Below, in pieces: positions 37,001 through 49,100 of a stretch of 64,000 nucleotides of DNA (the stretch's first letter is position 1; every line of letters starts with the position of its first letter). The stretch covers positions 23,098,640-23,162,639 of the forward strand of contig NC_058342.1 in assembly GCF_905475395.1 (NCBI RefSeq), written 5' to 3'. Under the pieces are notes generated by a model. The model ran no database searches and had not been told where the DNA came from. It worked only from the letters and a program-made list of their open reading frames with translations. The position numbers and the translations under genes were made by a program. This stretch comes from Chrysoperla carnea. Its lineage: Eukaryota; Arthropoda; Insecta; Neuroptera; Chrysopidae.

Positions 37001-38254
37001 TTGGTTCCGGGCATATTCCTTTATTCGTACCAGCCTTACGATTTGTCTCTTCTTCGATTTCTTTACGAACTTGTTCAAAATTTTTGAATACTTCATTTGG
37101 TTTATGTAAAAATACACCCCATTCGTCCAAATCAAGAGTACCAACTTCAGCGCTACGATATTCACGATCGTCCTTAGGACAGTACACCAGTTGAAGAATT
37201 AGAGGTCGTCGTGTAACAATACCAATTCCACGGGGTAAAAATGATTTCCCAACCAGACTTTCAATTACTGAACTTTTACCAGAACTCTAAAAAAAATCAT
37301 TAAAAGCGAAATTGTTAATATAGTAAAACCTCGTAATGCGATATTATAAAGAATAATTTAAACATCAAAATTCATAATTAATGTTTTCAAACGCTTAAAT
37401 ATGCTATTCCTCGATTAATCGACTCTAAAATGTATTTGACCTCAGGGAAGCCACTTCATCAGAAAGTAATCTATAGTCTGGAAGAAATGTTTTTTCGGAG
37501 ATACAACTATCTCAAGTAAAATATAATTTCAGAGACGAAGATGTGTCTCACTAGAAAATGTCTTGAATTTCGGAGATACATTTCCTGGATCAAAAATTTT
37601 CCGGAGGCATTGTCCGATTCATGAAATGGTTCTGTTTATAATCTTATGTTATCTTATTTATAATCTCTGACACTTTTCCTTGGCCAGAAAAAAAAAATTA
37701 TAATCTTTCAGATATGATATTAGCTCATTTATGAGATAAAGTGTGTCTATTTGATAACATTGTCGAAATATAACTATATAGTCTCAGAGATAAATCTTCG
37801 TGTTGAGAAAAAAGTCTATAAGTTCGAAGAGAAATCTCCTATGTCAAAGAAAATGTATTTAATCGCAGACACGGTTCCTCCAAATATAGATCAAATATAA
37901 GCTCTCTTCATCAAATTTAATCGCAGACACTCTTTTCCTTCGATCAAAAGAGTCATATATTGAGTCATAATTCTTAAAAGAGGGAAAACGTCAGTACTTG
38001 AAATTTAATTTCAATACCAAAGGTTAACCTCTTATCTAGGCCCCATTTAACTAAGTTTTACTGTATTTTCAATAAAATGAATGAAGTCATAATAGAATTA
38101 CATACACGTTACAAAAATTATACAGCTATGACTCAATTTTGAGCTCACTTACCTGAGCACCCAAGACAACGATTTGTGGTAATTGTATAGAATCAGCTCC
38201 AACCGTATTAAACACATCTTGTAATTTATTAATAACAGGAATTAAAGCCTCCAT
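34029..38254 (-). CDS. Drp1: Dynamin-1-like protein (mitochondrial and peroxisomal fission GTPase)
   Basis: Four exons: 38254-38153, 37286-35459, 35149-34938, 34085-34029. The phase closes to 732 aa, normal for DRP1. This cytosolic dynamin assembles around mitochondria and peroxisomes and constricts them using GTP. G1 is GAQSSGKSS (32-40, split by intron 1 right after Gln34). The switch I threonine is in GIVTRRPL, G3 is DLPG in [17 protein letters not shown], and G4 is TKLD. Middle and stalk regions follow. A Ser/Pro/Gln-rich variable B insert sits at about 500-580. The GTPase effector domain ends with [12 protein letters not shown] then [18 protein letters not shown], the invariant DRP1 tail. 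No PH domain is present, which separates it from classical dynamin. The start codon gives the standard [14 protein letters not shown]-terminus. Introns 1 and 3 carry pogo-like and SINE insertions. It diverges from REXO1. Confidence 0.96.
34631..34865 (-). mobile_element. SINE family 1 copy in DRP1 intron 3
   Basis: Matches 26944-27205 in order: the 'ggttaagttgggtt' edge, 'gtccacgagg', 'ttagaccatagaccattg', 'ccgcagataatttca' and 'cttcatgcatata'. The minus strand has B box GGTTCGATTCC (34808-34818) in 'agagggttcgattcccgcca'. The A-box side is degenerate. Same strand as DRP1. Confidence 0.75.
34880..34925. mobile_element. pogo-type terminus fragment in DRP1 intron 3
   Basis: 'cattatgactagttttgactgtata' matches the right end of the 61015-62714 element (GTTTTGACTG then TA). 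Only one end is recognisable. Confidence 0.45.
37319..38065. mobile_element. pogo-like element in DRP1 intron 1
   Basis: The left end TATAGTAAAACCTCGTAATG and the minus-strand right end TACAGTAAAACTTAGTTAAAT are inverted. They bracket about 750 bp of the 866-bp intron. The interior is made of degenerate 'ggagatac' and 'tctcag' motifs, like the 3845-4068 MITE and its 'taagtgagaa' units. No transposase. Confidence 0.6.
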
Positions 38255-40175
38255 TTCAGACAGGTATCTACGAAAAAAAATTCATTTTCAATTTAATAAT
38301 GAATACAAAAAAAATTCATTTTTTTTTTTAAGTACTTACTTGAATTATTTGAATATTGTGTTATAAATGAAATTGATGAATTTATATAAATAAAAAAACA
38401 GAAATGTATAAAAATTAAGTGTAAATCACTTAAAATTGATAAATAGTCGGCATTTCTATTGAAAAAAATTATATATTCGATTCATATAAGTTCGCTTCAA
38501 CGGGTATAATGGTTTAGAACATATGAATATTTTCTAGTAGGCTGCCAATATCGGTTTTATAGATTTCCTATTATTACACAAATGTCACTTTTTTTTCAAA
38601 TTTGAATTTTATTTGTTTCTTTAGAAGTATATTTTCGGAATAAATAATTAAATTATTTTTTATTATTACTGAATTTTTTTATTAAATCGATTGATAATTA
38701 TTTGTTATGTAATATGATTTTATTTATAATTTAAATGTAATTTGTGTGTGTATTTTTATATGATCATTTTAAGTTTCCCGCTATTGTAAATATTACGCAA
38801 TGTAATGGGTGGATTATAAAGTAGTGTTTACATCGAAAATGATTATCTAAATTTTGATAAAGTATTGCAAAACGTGCATTTTTAATGCTAAACATGGGTC
38901 TAAAAAGCAATTAGCATTAAAATCGTATGCGAAGAATGATATTCCGGAGCAAATTCTTCAATTGTTGTCTTAGGAACTTGGTGTTTAATCGCAAAAATAA
39001 CCAAATTATTGTGTCTATGGATTATTTAGGTTAACTAAAATCCAAAAAACATAAAACCCAGCTCATTTCTTAATTATATGAGTATTTTTCGAGATATCTC
39101 TAGAATCGCTCCGAGGTACCAGCTTTTTGTTCTGGATGTTAGACATTATCTCAAAAACTGATCAACCAATTGTTAAATAAACTTTTTTTTTGTATTTTTT
39201 GGGCTAAATTTACCTTATAAACTAAATTTTTGTTTCGAAATTTAATGAAACTCATTTTAAAAGGTAAATTCATTTGCTGATCAGTAGGTTAGTTTTCGAG
39301 ATAACATCAGAAATCATTCTAAGACGTTGTTTTTCTCAAAACTGTCCGTCCAATCGTCAAATGAACACGATATTAGAATTTTTTGAGTCGAAGTTATCTC
39401 ATACACTTAGTTTTAACCAATCCACAATTTTTTCATGGTTTTTTCAATTTTTTTTAAGAGGTACCCTTTAAAAAAATAATATATACAGTTCATTTGACAA
39501 TTGGATACTTGAAAAAAGTTTTAGTTAAACTTCGAGGTATGGAAACCATAATTTACTTCATAATATTTTATTTTAACGCCAACCCCTTCACCAGTAGCGC
39601 TACTATCAACAAAGTACGATTGACGTCATAGACAATCCGTTTTCAATTACGCATATAAACTATCCTTTAGGTGAATAAACCCATTTAATAGTCATATATA
39701 AAATCAAAAATTTTGTTCACTTCTTGACTTAAATAAATATTCAAATTTGTAATATTTTTAATAAATATAACTAATAAATAGATTATTTAATTTATATTTA
39801 ATTGAATTTAGTTTTTAAATAAAGTTAAAAAAATTTAAACATAAAATTATAATGCGTGCGCACAAATACTTGTATATTATTTCTTTACAAGTATTATTTA
39901 TCTATGAATTCAATGAGCAATAAAAATTGCTTTTTTTAAAATGACATTAATAGAAGAAACTAAATAATATATTTTTTGAAAATATAAAAACAAATTATAC
40001 TATATAATATTATTTATCAAAAAAAGCAAACAACACATTACATACAGCTAAATACAAAGTTATTTATTTAATAATTTCAAACAATTCGAATAATAAAACA
40101 CAACTTCGCGAAAACTCAACCACAAAATTTTCTTTATGATCGAAAATATTTTTTAAGTTGTAATAAAAACATTAC
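38255..40175. promoter_or_regulatory. Divergent DRP1/REXO1 intergenic region
   Basis: 1.9 kb between the two start codons, which read outward on opposite strands. It must contain both 5' UTRs and promoters, possibly with untranslated exons. Very AT-rich. A weakly repetitive stretch at 39080-39480 has repeated 'ttttcgagataac' and 'caattgt' blocks. No single convincing TATA or initiator was picked. The start of the region bordering DRP1 contains a potential splice signal, 'caggtatctacg' (38261 on), whose role is unclear. Confidence 0.5.
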
Positions 40176-43100
40176 ATGTTACCGAGTAAAGGATATTTTA
40201 CGAATATACGGTGTTTATTTTACGATGCTGGTTCATGTGATCGGCCGTATTGCCACTTTAGACATTCGAAAAAAGGTATTTCATGTCTTTTTTTTTATTT
40301 ATATTATAGTTTCGGTTTTTTTTTTCAAATTTTTGAGTATTTAACGTAGTTGCATTGATCGTAGTAAGGTCTTAAAATGTTTAAATTTTTGGAATGCCCC
40401 GAAATTGCCTTGAATAATGAACCAATTGATTGGCCATGGAAGGTATTCAAAAACTTTTTTTAACAAATTTGGCTTTTGAAATGTATCTAAGGATACCTAA
40501 GGAATGGGGTACCCTTAATTTGCCATGTTTTCAAGAGCCATTTTGGTTAATGTTTACATTCACTTTTGGTGCAATTACATATATTACATGGAGTGTACCC
40601 CATCGAAGGGTAAACGCAAGGGCCAAAAAACCCGCAGACCTGTGTTAATTCAACCCCATTAAAGGCATGGCCGACTCGTAGATCTCAGGGTGAACGTAAT
40701 GGACAAAAGGCCATTTTTAGCAAAAGTGATTTAAGTAACCGTTTTCCGCCATTTATTGTCAAATCAGCTAAATTGAATGGCAAAACGATTTGTGTTAGAA
40801 AATTAATTTTTGGCCATACTAACTGGAAGCATATCTAAGTAGAAATGTTTTTGAAAAATTTAATACGAGAATTAAGTTCTTTGTTGGTTTGGCATGGAAT
40901 GAAACCTTTTTAATAAAATATATACCGATATACATTAAAAAATCGTTTGATTGCATCATGAAGTGAACCGTGCCCCTTCACTTTGATTTTTTTCCGTGAT
41001 ATTTTGGTAAAACAAATTTTTGAAACATTCAGTATTAATAATGGCATACTTTTATTTTCATAAATAGGTTCATTGCAAGATGAAGAACAGGAATACATCA
41101 TAGCAGGCGCGAAAATATTAGAAAACAAAATTGGTCCAATAAAAAATTTTGATAAATTAGTGAGCGACACAATTCAAGATATTCATTTAAATACTCAACC
41201 AAATAACCGTCAAGAAAGTCACCAAGCCACGTACAGTCCAACGCCGATAACACAATTGAAGAATCAAAATGGTGAGAATATACGACGGCATTTACCCATT
41301 CACAATACACCGTATCGCCCCCCTGTACGTCCTATCACCAAACCGAACACAAAATCGTCCCTCTTAAAATTCCAATATGATTCGTCACCCGGTGATACGG
41401 ACACGGATCCAAAGAGTGTTCAATATATTCCGACACAAAATCTATCTCAATTACCCACATCAACAGCATACTCGTATACACCGACATCAACGGGACCACG
41501 AAATGGATCATCATCGGAGAGCACGAAAGAGAAATACATACCGACGGATCCTAGTGCGAAGTTAAAAGCGCGAAAATGTCAACAGTATGTACCACAGTCA
41601 CAGAATTCCGAGGGTAAGTCCAATTTAAATTTATGATTATTTTAAGTAGCTTTTCAAAATTCTAAACTTAAGTGATAGTGTTCTGTACTTTTTTTTCTAA
41701 TATTTCGTAAATTGCTTACCGGGGATATAGCTAAGAAAGATACTGAATTATTTTATCGAACTTAAATCTCCACAATTCGAGAATCTCCAACGGTTCCTAT
41801 CGTATAGAGGAAACACAATGATCACAACACAAAAACTTTGGATAAATTTATCGAAGTAAATTCCTCAAATAGGGTAACACAATGATCTATCAGTCAAAAG
41901 TTTAGATTGCAATCGCTGTCCGCGTGAAACACGCTGAGGTCATTAGGCCTATTGTGATATCTGAAGAAATCTAGTTCTTGAACCTGAATATGCTAATCTT
42001 CTCGGCAATTATAGAAGAGATGAGTCATCGTTTCCTCCTGTTCACTATGACAGTTTCTGTAGTAATCGTAGAACACGCTTAGTATGTCTCTATTTCGACA
42101 AATAGTCTATGTCTATGGGTTAGAGGCTCAGAATTATGACAATTATAATATGAATAATTTCTTTTTTTTTAGGTAAAACGACGGATATTACATACCAGCC
42201 AACGGATATCAATTCAATAATATCAAATTCAAATTTAAGTTATTCTCCTAATGTAACAGATAATTCGACGATTAACACAGAACATACGTATAATCCAACG
42301 AAACAGGGTACAATCAACACAAGATTATCAACGGAAGAGCCAACAATTGAGGTGACGAATCAAACGGATGATGTTGAAATTAGTGAATTAGATACCGATC
42401 TGGATTTTATAAATGATATCTTGAACGATGTAAAAAATGACGATGATGGAGATGTCAGTGATAAAAAGAAATCCAAAGATAAATCAAAATCTTCACATCA
42501 TCATCACAGATCCAAATCGAAAGAGAAAGATCATCGTGATAAATCTAGTTCCAAATCGAAAGATCGTGATAAATCATCTTCATCTAGTTTGAAAAAAGAT
42601 TCATCGAAAAAAGAAAGTTCCTCTAAAAAAGAATCGTCGTCAAAGAGTAGCTCAAAAAGTAGCTCTTCGAAAGATAAAGAAAATTCTTCAAAAGAAATTT
42701 CATCGAAGGATAAAGAAAGTTCTTCAAAAGATAAAGAAAGTTCTTCGAAAGATAAAGAAAGCTCTTCGAAAAAAGAGAAAACTTTATCAGCAGACAGTCG
42801 AATTTCAGATGAGAAGAAAACATCTTCATCAGAGATTCGATCTTCTGATGATAAAAAAACCACCTCATCAGAAGTACGAACTGATGAAAAGAAAACATCA
42901 TCGTCTGATTCAAAAAGGGAATCATCCGATGCTGTAAGTAAAAAGAAAGATGATAAAAAAGATTCAGATCGAAAAGAATCGAAAGATTCGGAGCGAAAAC
43001 ATTCTTCATCACATAAAGATAAAAAAGAATCTTCGTCGTCGTCATCATCGTCCAAGAAGAAATCTTCAAGCCATCATCATTCATCGAAATCGTCGAAAAC

Positions 43101-46100
43101 TAGCTCGTCATCGTCTTCGAAACCAAGTAAACATGATAAGTCACCGAAACATAAATCAAAAAGTTCATCGCATCATAGTAGCTCGTCACATCATAGTTCA
43201 TCCTCGAAAACGAAAAGTCGCAGTTCTTCATCATCGAAGAGTAAAACAAGTAGTAGTTCGGATAAAAATGTTAATGATTCGGAAACGGTTTCGGGTGAAA
43301 AGTCAACAGCAACATCAGCGGATATGAATATTGGTGAGTATAATAATAATAATACTGATAAGAGTTATACCGCAAATGGGTCCCTAGTACTTAGACCAAA
43401 GGGTTCTCTATGCCTTCTTTGAGAATAGCTTGCCACCTGGAGGTGAAACGTTTCCGGCTAAGAGGTGTTATTTTAAGAAGAAAAAGTTCCACAGCTTTTC
43501 CGCCGAGATTGTTCCCAGAATTGATGGACCCAAGGTTTCTGCAGGTGCAAATAACATGAATATGCAGATTTCATTGTCCTCCAAACAGGCACTACAAAGT
43601 GGGATCATCTGACATCCCCAAGTTATGAAGATGGTAGTTCGATCGACAGTGTCCTGGCAAGAGTCCCACCACCTTTCTCAACTGTATTCTCCTGAGTTTC
43701 GAGAACACAGTCAAATGGTTTAATTGTGGCTAAGTACAGTTTGGCGTGTAGAATCCTCTCAGGAAAATCCTTGTAATCAAGATGGACTTGTCGTAGCAAC
43801 TCCTTGATTCGGTAAATTACAAAGTATCTTGTTATAGGAATGGCAGACTTAGAAGAAAGGGACATTTAAGATAAGCCCTCTGGTGTCAACGAGTCTGATG
43901 CCTCGTTCTTTTTAACGCCAGAGTGGCTCGATACCTAAATTAGTCTGACTATGTTATTCAGTCAGCTTCACGAAGTATAGATACAAGGAGTCCGAACGAT
44001 GGATATAAGGATAAATATAGATACAAGGATGTTGAACGAATGATCTCAATTTAGGGGACAGATAATAATAGTATCGGTACGTCCTGAATTCTTGCGCAGC
44101 CAATGGCAGAAAAGAGAACTATGATCTGAGTTTATTATTTTGTGCAAGCATCGGTACATCCTGAATTCTTGCGCAGTCAGTGGTAGAAAAGAGAACTATA
44201 ATCTGGGTTTATTATTGTGTACATTAATACCATGGAAATGCCTATACCGTTCGGGCTTCTTGTATCTATACTTCGTAATAAATTTTGGGTCTAATTCGTC
44301 TCTGCTTTTGTCTGTTTCTAGATGACGTTGATTTTTCCAGTGACGATGATATCGAAGAACAGTGTCGTAGAATATTTGAAGATAGTGTAAATATGCCAAG
44401 TGTGGTAAGCAAAATTTTTTACCTTTTTTTTTTGATCAAGTACCATGATATATATTTATTACATCTTTTTTTCAGCCTCAAGCCCAAAAAAGACCTCCTG
44501 ATCATCCGAACGTTGAAGAAGAGGCACCTTTGAAAAAACAACGGATCGCGCATCCATCAGCCATGACTCCATGTACAAAAATTAAAACAGCAAAACCAAA
44601 TTTCCGGGCAGAATCATCAAGGGTAAAAAAAATTTTAATCTATTACTAATTTCAAAATTTTATATTATTTTGATTTTCAGTTGTTATTGGAACGTTATAA
44701 AATTAGTCAACAAGTACACCAAATGAATCAGGTTTTCAATCCACCAAGTGAAAATACACCAGCAATACCGGAAAGTACGCCATCAATACCAGATAAACCA
44801 AAATTAATTCGTCCTGCTAATACTCAACTAATTATGGCTGCTCCACCAAATGTTCCAGGTAATTTTAGGACAATTCGATAGATGACTGATATCGAATTTG
44901 CCACATTACTCCATAAAAATGTAAAAGTAGTAAAAAGTTAAAATTGACTAAAAAATAAAGAAGCATTCAAAGATTGTTGCTCGTCTCTTTCTTGCAAAAC
45001 AGAGTTTTATATGTATTATCTTCCTCTTTATTTAATTAGGAGTTTTTTAAACGTTCATATTTTTGTCTAGAATTTTCTTTTGCCTTAATTGACGTTCGAA
45101 AATATTAACGATTTAAATGTACAAATAGAAAGAGAGAAAAATAGTACATAGTGACGTTAAAACTTTCGACTGTCATAGAGACTAATAATAATAACAAAAA
45201 GAGGGGTACCGCAAGTGACTCTCTAGCACCTAGACCAAGAGTCGTCTGTGCCCTCATTGAGAAGGACCAGTTAGTCAAAGACGAGACGTCTTCGAGTTAG
45301 AGGCGCTATTAAAATCGGATGAAGCTATAGAATTCTGCCCACAGCTTTTCCGTTGGGATCTCTCCCAGGATTGATGGATCCAAGGTTTCGAACATTCTAA
45401 GTCTGACGCCCTGCAGATTTCTGCAGGTGCAAATAACATGTATGGAGGTTTCGTCATCCTCCATACAGGCTCTACAAGTGGAATCATTGGAGATCCACAT
45501 CTTATGAAGGTGATAGTTGCCACAGAGATTACAGATCAAAAGTTGTTTTGCAAGAAAAGACGGATAAAATTATTTAATTGCATTTATCTTTCAAATTTAC
45601 CAATCGATTTTAATTTTTATTTCTGATCTTGTCATCTATTCTCGCACATTTTTAAATTTTGACGAATAATAATGTGAATTTAAATTGTTTTTGTAGGAAA
45701 AGTTCGTATTGCTCATGTACCAAACGTTTCAAATTTAATGAATGCAAAATTAAAAATACCAAATATGGCTGTGAAAAAAACTATACCGCAAACGACACCA
45801 AAAGGGAAATCGCGTACTATGCACGCACCAACAAAAGTTGATCTTGCAGATAGACCAACAGTTAAAGATCCAGAAAATACTAAAATTCCACTTCATGTAC
45901 GATCTGTATTTTTGAATAATATGATTGATGCCTGCTTGGACATGTACGCGTATGCGATGTCTGCATACGAACGGGTAAGTAAATAACGCAAACTTGACTG
46001 TAATAATTTAATTAGCACATACTTAATGGAAATGCTGGTAGTCGTAGAACCTTAAAGATTGTAATAATAATACAAACCTGCAAATGTACATAACAGGCTG

Positions 46101-49100
46101 GTATGACGTCAATTACTGGACTTTCCAGAAATAGTGCAACTAAAAGATAAAGCGAGTTCCATGCTTACGATTCATCTGGATTATAGGCATGATCCAGTAA
46201 AGTCTCAATAATCGGAAACATTCAGTAATTAGCCATAATAGATTAAAATTACCCACCCTGTGTAAACAAATTCTGGAAGTTTGAAAGGAATCACGGAAAA
46301 TTAAGTTAAAATAAGATATTTATTGTATTCAATATTCAATTTTTCGGGGGTAGTTCCTCTTCAAAAATTTTACCTCCAATGTCAGTTTTATGAATTTTAT
46401 TTCGTTTTTTATTGAACATCGCCATGTTTATGCTGATCTTTCTATTCACTTTTATCCCTAAGGATAAGAACAATTTAAGTAATATGTTTCTCTTGTTTTT
46501 TAGGCCCGTAGTGAAGAATTTGCTGTATTTGATAAATGTCGATCGTTACCCGTGTACAAACAATCTGCAAAATTATGTGTACATCGACTACAAAACTTAG
46601 CCAAACAAAGTGTCTTAGAAAATAATACAATACCCGACGCACCATCTACATCAAAAATGTAAGTTTGTCATTAATTTTAGTGTTCCTTACCTATCGGTCA
46701 AGAACCCAATGGACCAGAAATCTTAAACCACGGTTTTTGCAATGAATTTTTTTTATTTTGTAGTGAATCTAGACGTAATACACATGAGGATAATCTTTAT
46801 CTACAACTTTCAAAGTATATTTTAACGGAGGAACAACTTTGGGAACATGGTTTTCCACGACCACATCCAACGATTACAACAAATGGGGCTGCTATTATAA
46901 ACAAAAAGCAGAAAGTGACTGAGAATAAAAATGAATTTGAGAAAACTTGTTGCCGATGTCATAAAGTACGTAAACTTTTAAAATATGGACTTGTCCGTTA
47001 AGGGGTTATATCCAGTTGCGAACGTACAAAAACACGTTTTTTTGTGAAGACTATTTATTTTTCATAAATATAAAAAACGTATACATATAGGAGAAGAATT
47101 CGAAACCGATCGGTTGAGCAGTTTCGGAGAAATCTTGATTACCAACTTTGAAAATGTTGTTTCGAGAAAAACTCGCTTGAAGTTTCAAAAGACGTTTACA
47201 CTCAGTTAAAATTTATTTTTATTTTTATGCGTTTATCTTCGTGAATATTTCTCGGATCAACTTGAAATTTTCATAGAATATACTTAAATATACGTACATT
47301 CCGGAAATACTAAAAAAATAAAAATCGATTCTTTCAAAATTCAAACTGGATATAACCCCTTAATAAATTCAAAACCATTTTTCATCCTTGTATTTTGGAA
47401 AAGCTAATCGAAATTACAATTTCCTATAGTAAGTGCCTCATGACTTTGTATTATTTATTTACATTATTTATAAATTATTATATTTGTTATTACTAAAAAA
47501 AGTATAACTTCTCACTCGCGTACATAAGTATACATACTTTTTTTCTTTTGGTGGACGTTTCCATAATTTTATTGTTAAATATTTAACGAAATTTGTTTGC
47601 TTTTCTTAAAGGTGTATAAAATTACCGAAGATGGCTACCCACTATTTCCAGAAGAATGCATTTATCATTATAAGAAACGTTATCGAATACGAGGTAATTT
47701 TTTTTTCTTATTAATCTTTTTCTTCGAAAATATAGACTTACGCATTGTATTGAACGTCAAGGAAGAAGAGTAGAAATGAGTCTTACAATCCCCAGAACAC
47801 GATTTATGATACTTTATTTCTAGTGACTCCCTTTAGTTCAAATAAGGTTAAATTTGGTATGTTGGGCAGTTTACTAAACAGATCAATGTTACATAAGTGA
47901 GATTTCAACAATTTGGAGGGAATTTTTAAGACTTTGCGTACCTGTAAAGTTAATTATTATACCCTGTATATATGTAATATATATCAAGGTATACTTAGTT
48001 TAGTCCCAAGGTTGTAACATCTAAAAATATTGATGCTACGAACAAAAATTTTTTATAGGTGTTCATAAAATCACCTAATTAAAAGTGAGGCTAAATTCGT
48101 AAATGAGCAACATAGGTTAATTGGGCCTTGGGTCCATAGGAACCATCTTGTAAACCGTTAGAGATAGAATAAAAGTTTAAATAAAAAAAATGTTCCTTAT
48201 ATAAAAATAAACAACTTATGTTGTTTGATATTCAACACTTTCTATATAGAGTATTTCAACAATTAACTCAGTCAATTGTTTGTTTTCACTTGTTTAATTT
48301 GGTTTCTTTCTAGGTGAGGCTCGATATGGTTGCTGTAGTAGTTCCGATGAATTAGGATGTATATCAGCACCGGTACATGTATTTGATGATATTGACTACG
48401 ATAATCTACGTGGATATGTTGAGACCATGGACCTAACTGACGGTGAAGATGATGATCCAAATCGGGATTATGGTGTTTTCGCGCTGGATTGTGAAATGTC
48501 ATATACAACGGCTGGTATTGAGTTAACACGTATCACAGTTATTGATCGAAAATTGGAGGTAGTCTATGAAACAGTTGTGAAACCTTTTCATCCGATTATT
48601 GACTATAATACGAGGTAAGTAAATCCGATTCTAATATGACAGTGAGATACAGAGTCACCAGAAAAACGATATGCTTGGATTTAAGAGGGCATTCTGGTCT
48701 AGAAGCCTCAATTCTAGGCACTTTTCAAACTAAGATTATAGGAAAATGGAAAACATTTATATAGACATTTTTCCTATGATATTTATTGACATTTTAAAAT
48801 ACACGACCAAAGTGTGGTGGTTGATTTCGAGTACAGTGTTGTCAGATCGAGTCAACTCAACAACGCTATCCGTATGGCCATCTATGTTTTATTATATGAA
48901 CTGTAACATCTAATTATGATTTATAAATAATTATTAATTATTACTATAAATTATTATTCAGTGGAACTTGGCTCAAACCGTTATCAGTACGTGAAAAACT
49001 GAAGTTAATAATCGTTTATGAAAGTTGGAAGACACGCGATGAAGTCTATGTCGAATTTAATGTGCCATAATCTACTCTTTGTAGAATAATTCAGAATAAA

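Noticed and set aside
40430-40648. Open frame of 72 codons just downstream of REXO1 exon 1, and an upstream ATG at 40378
   Set aside because: It lies inside REXO1 intron 1 (40276-41067). The exon 1 to exon 2 splice is in phase without it, and the peptide has no family resemblance.
42531-43084. Two long minus-strand frames (174 and 153 codons)
   Set aside because: Shadows of the Ser/Lys-rich REXO1 exon 3; low-complexity complement of TCA/TCT/AAA codons.
48272-48529. Minus-strand frame overlapping REXO1 exon 11
   Set aside because: The plus strand carries the conserved exonuclease motif FALDCEM and proper splice sites; the minus frame is a shadow.
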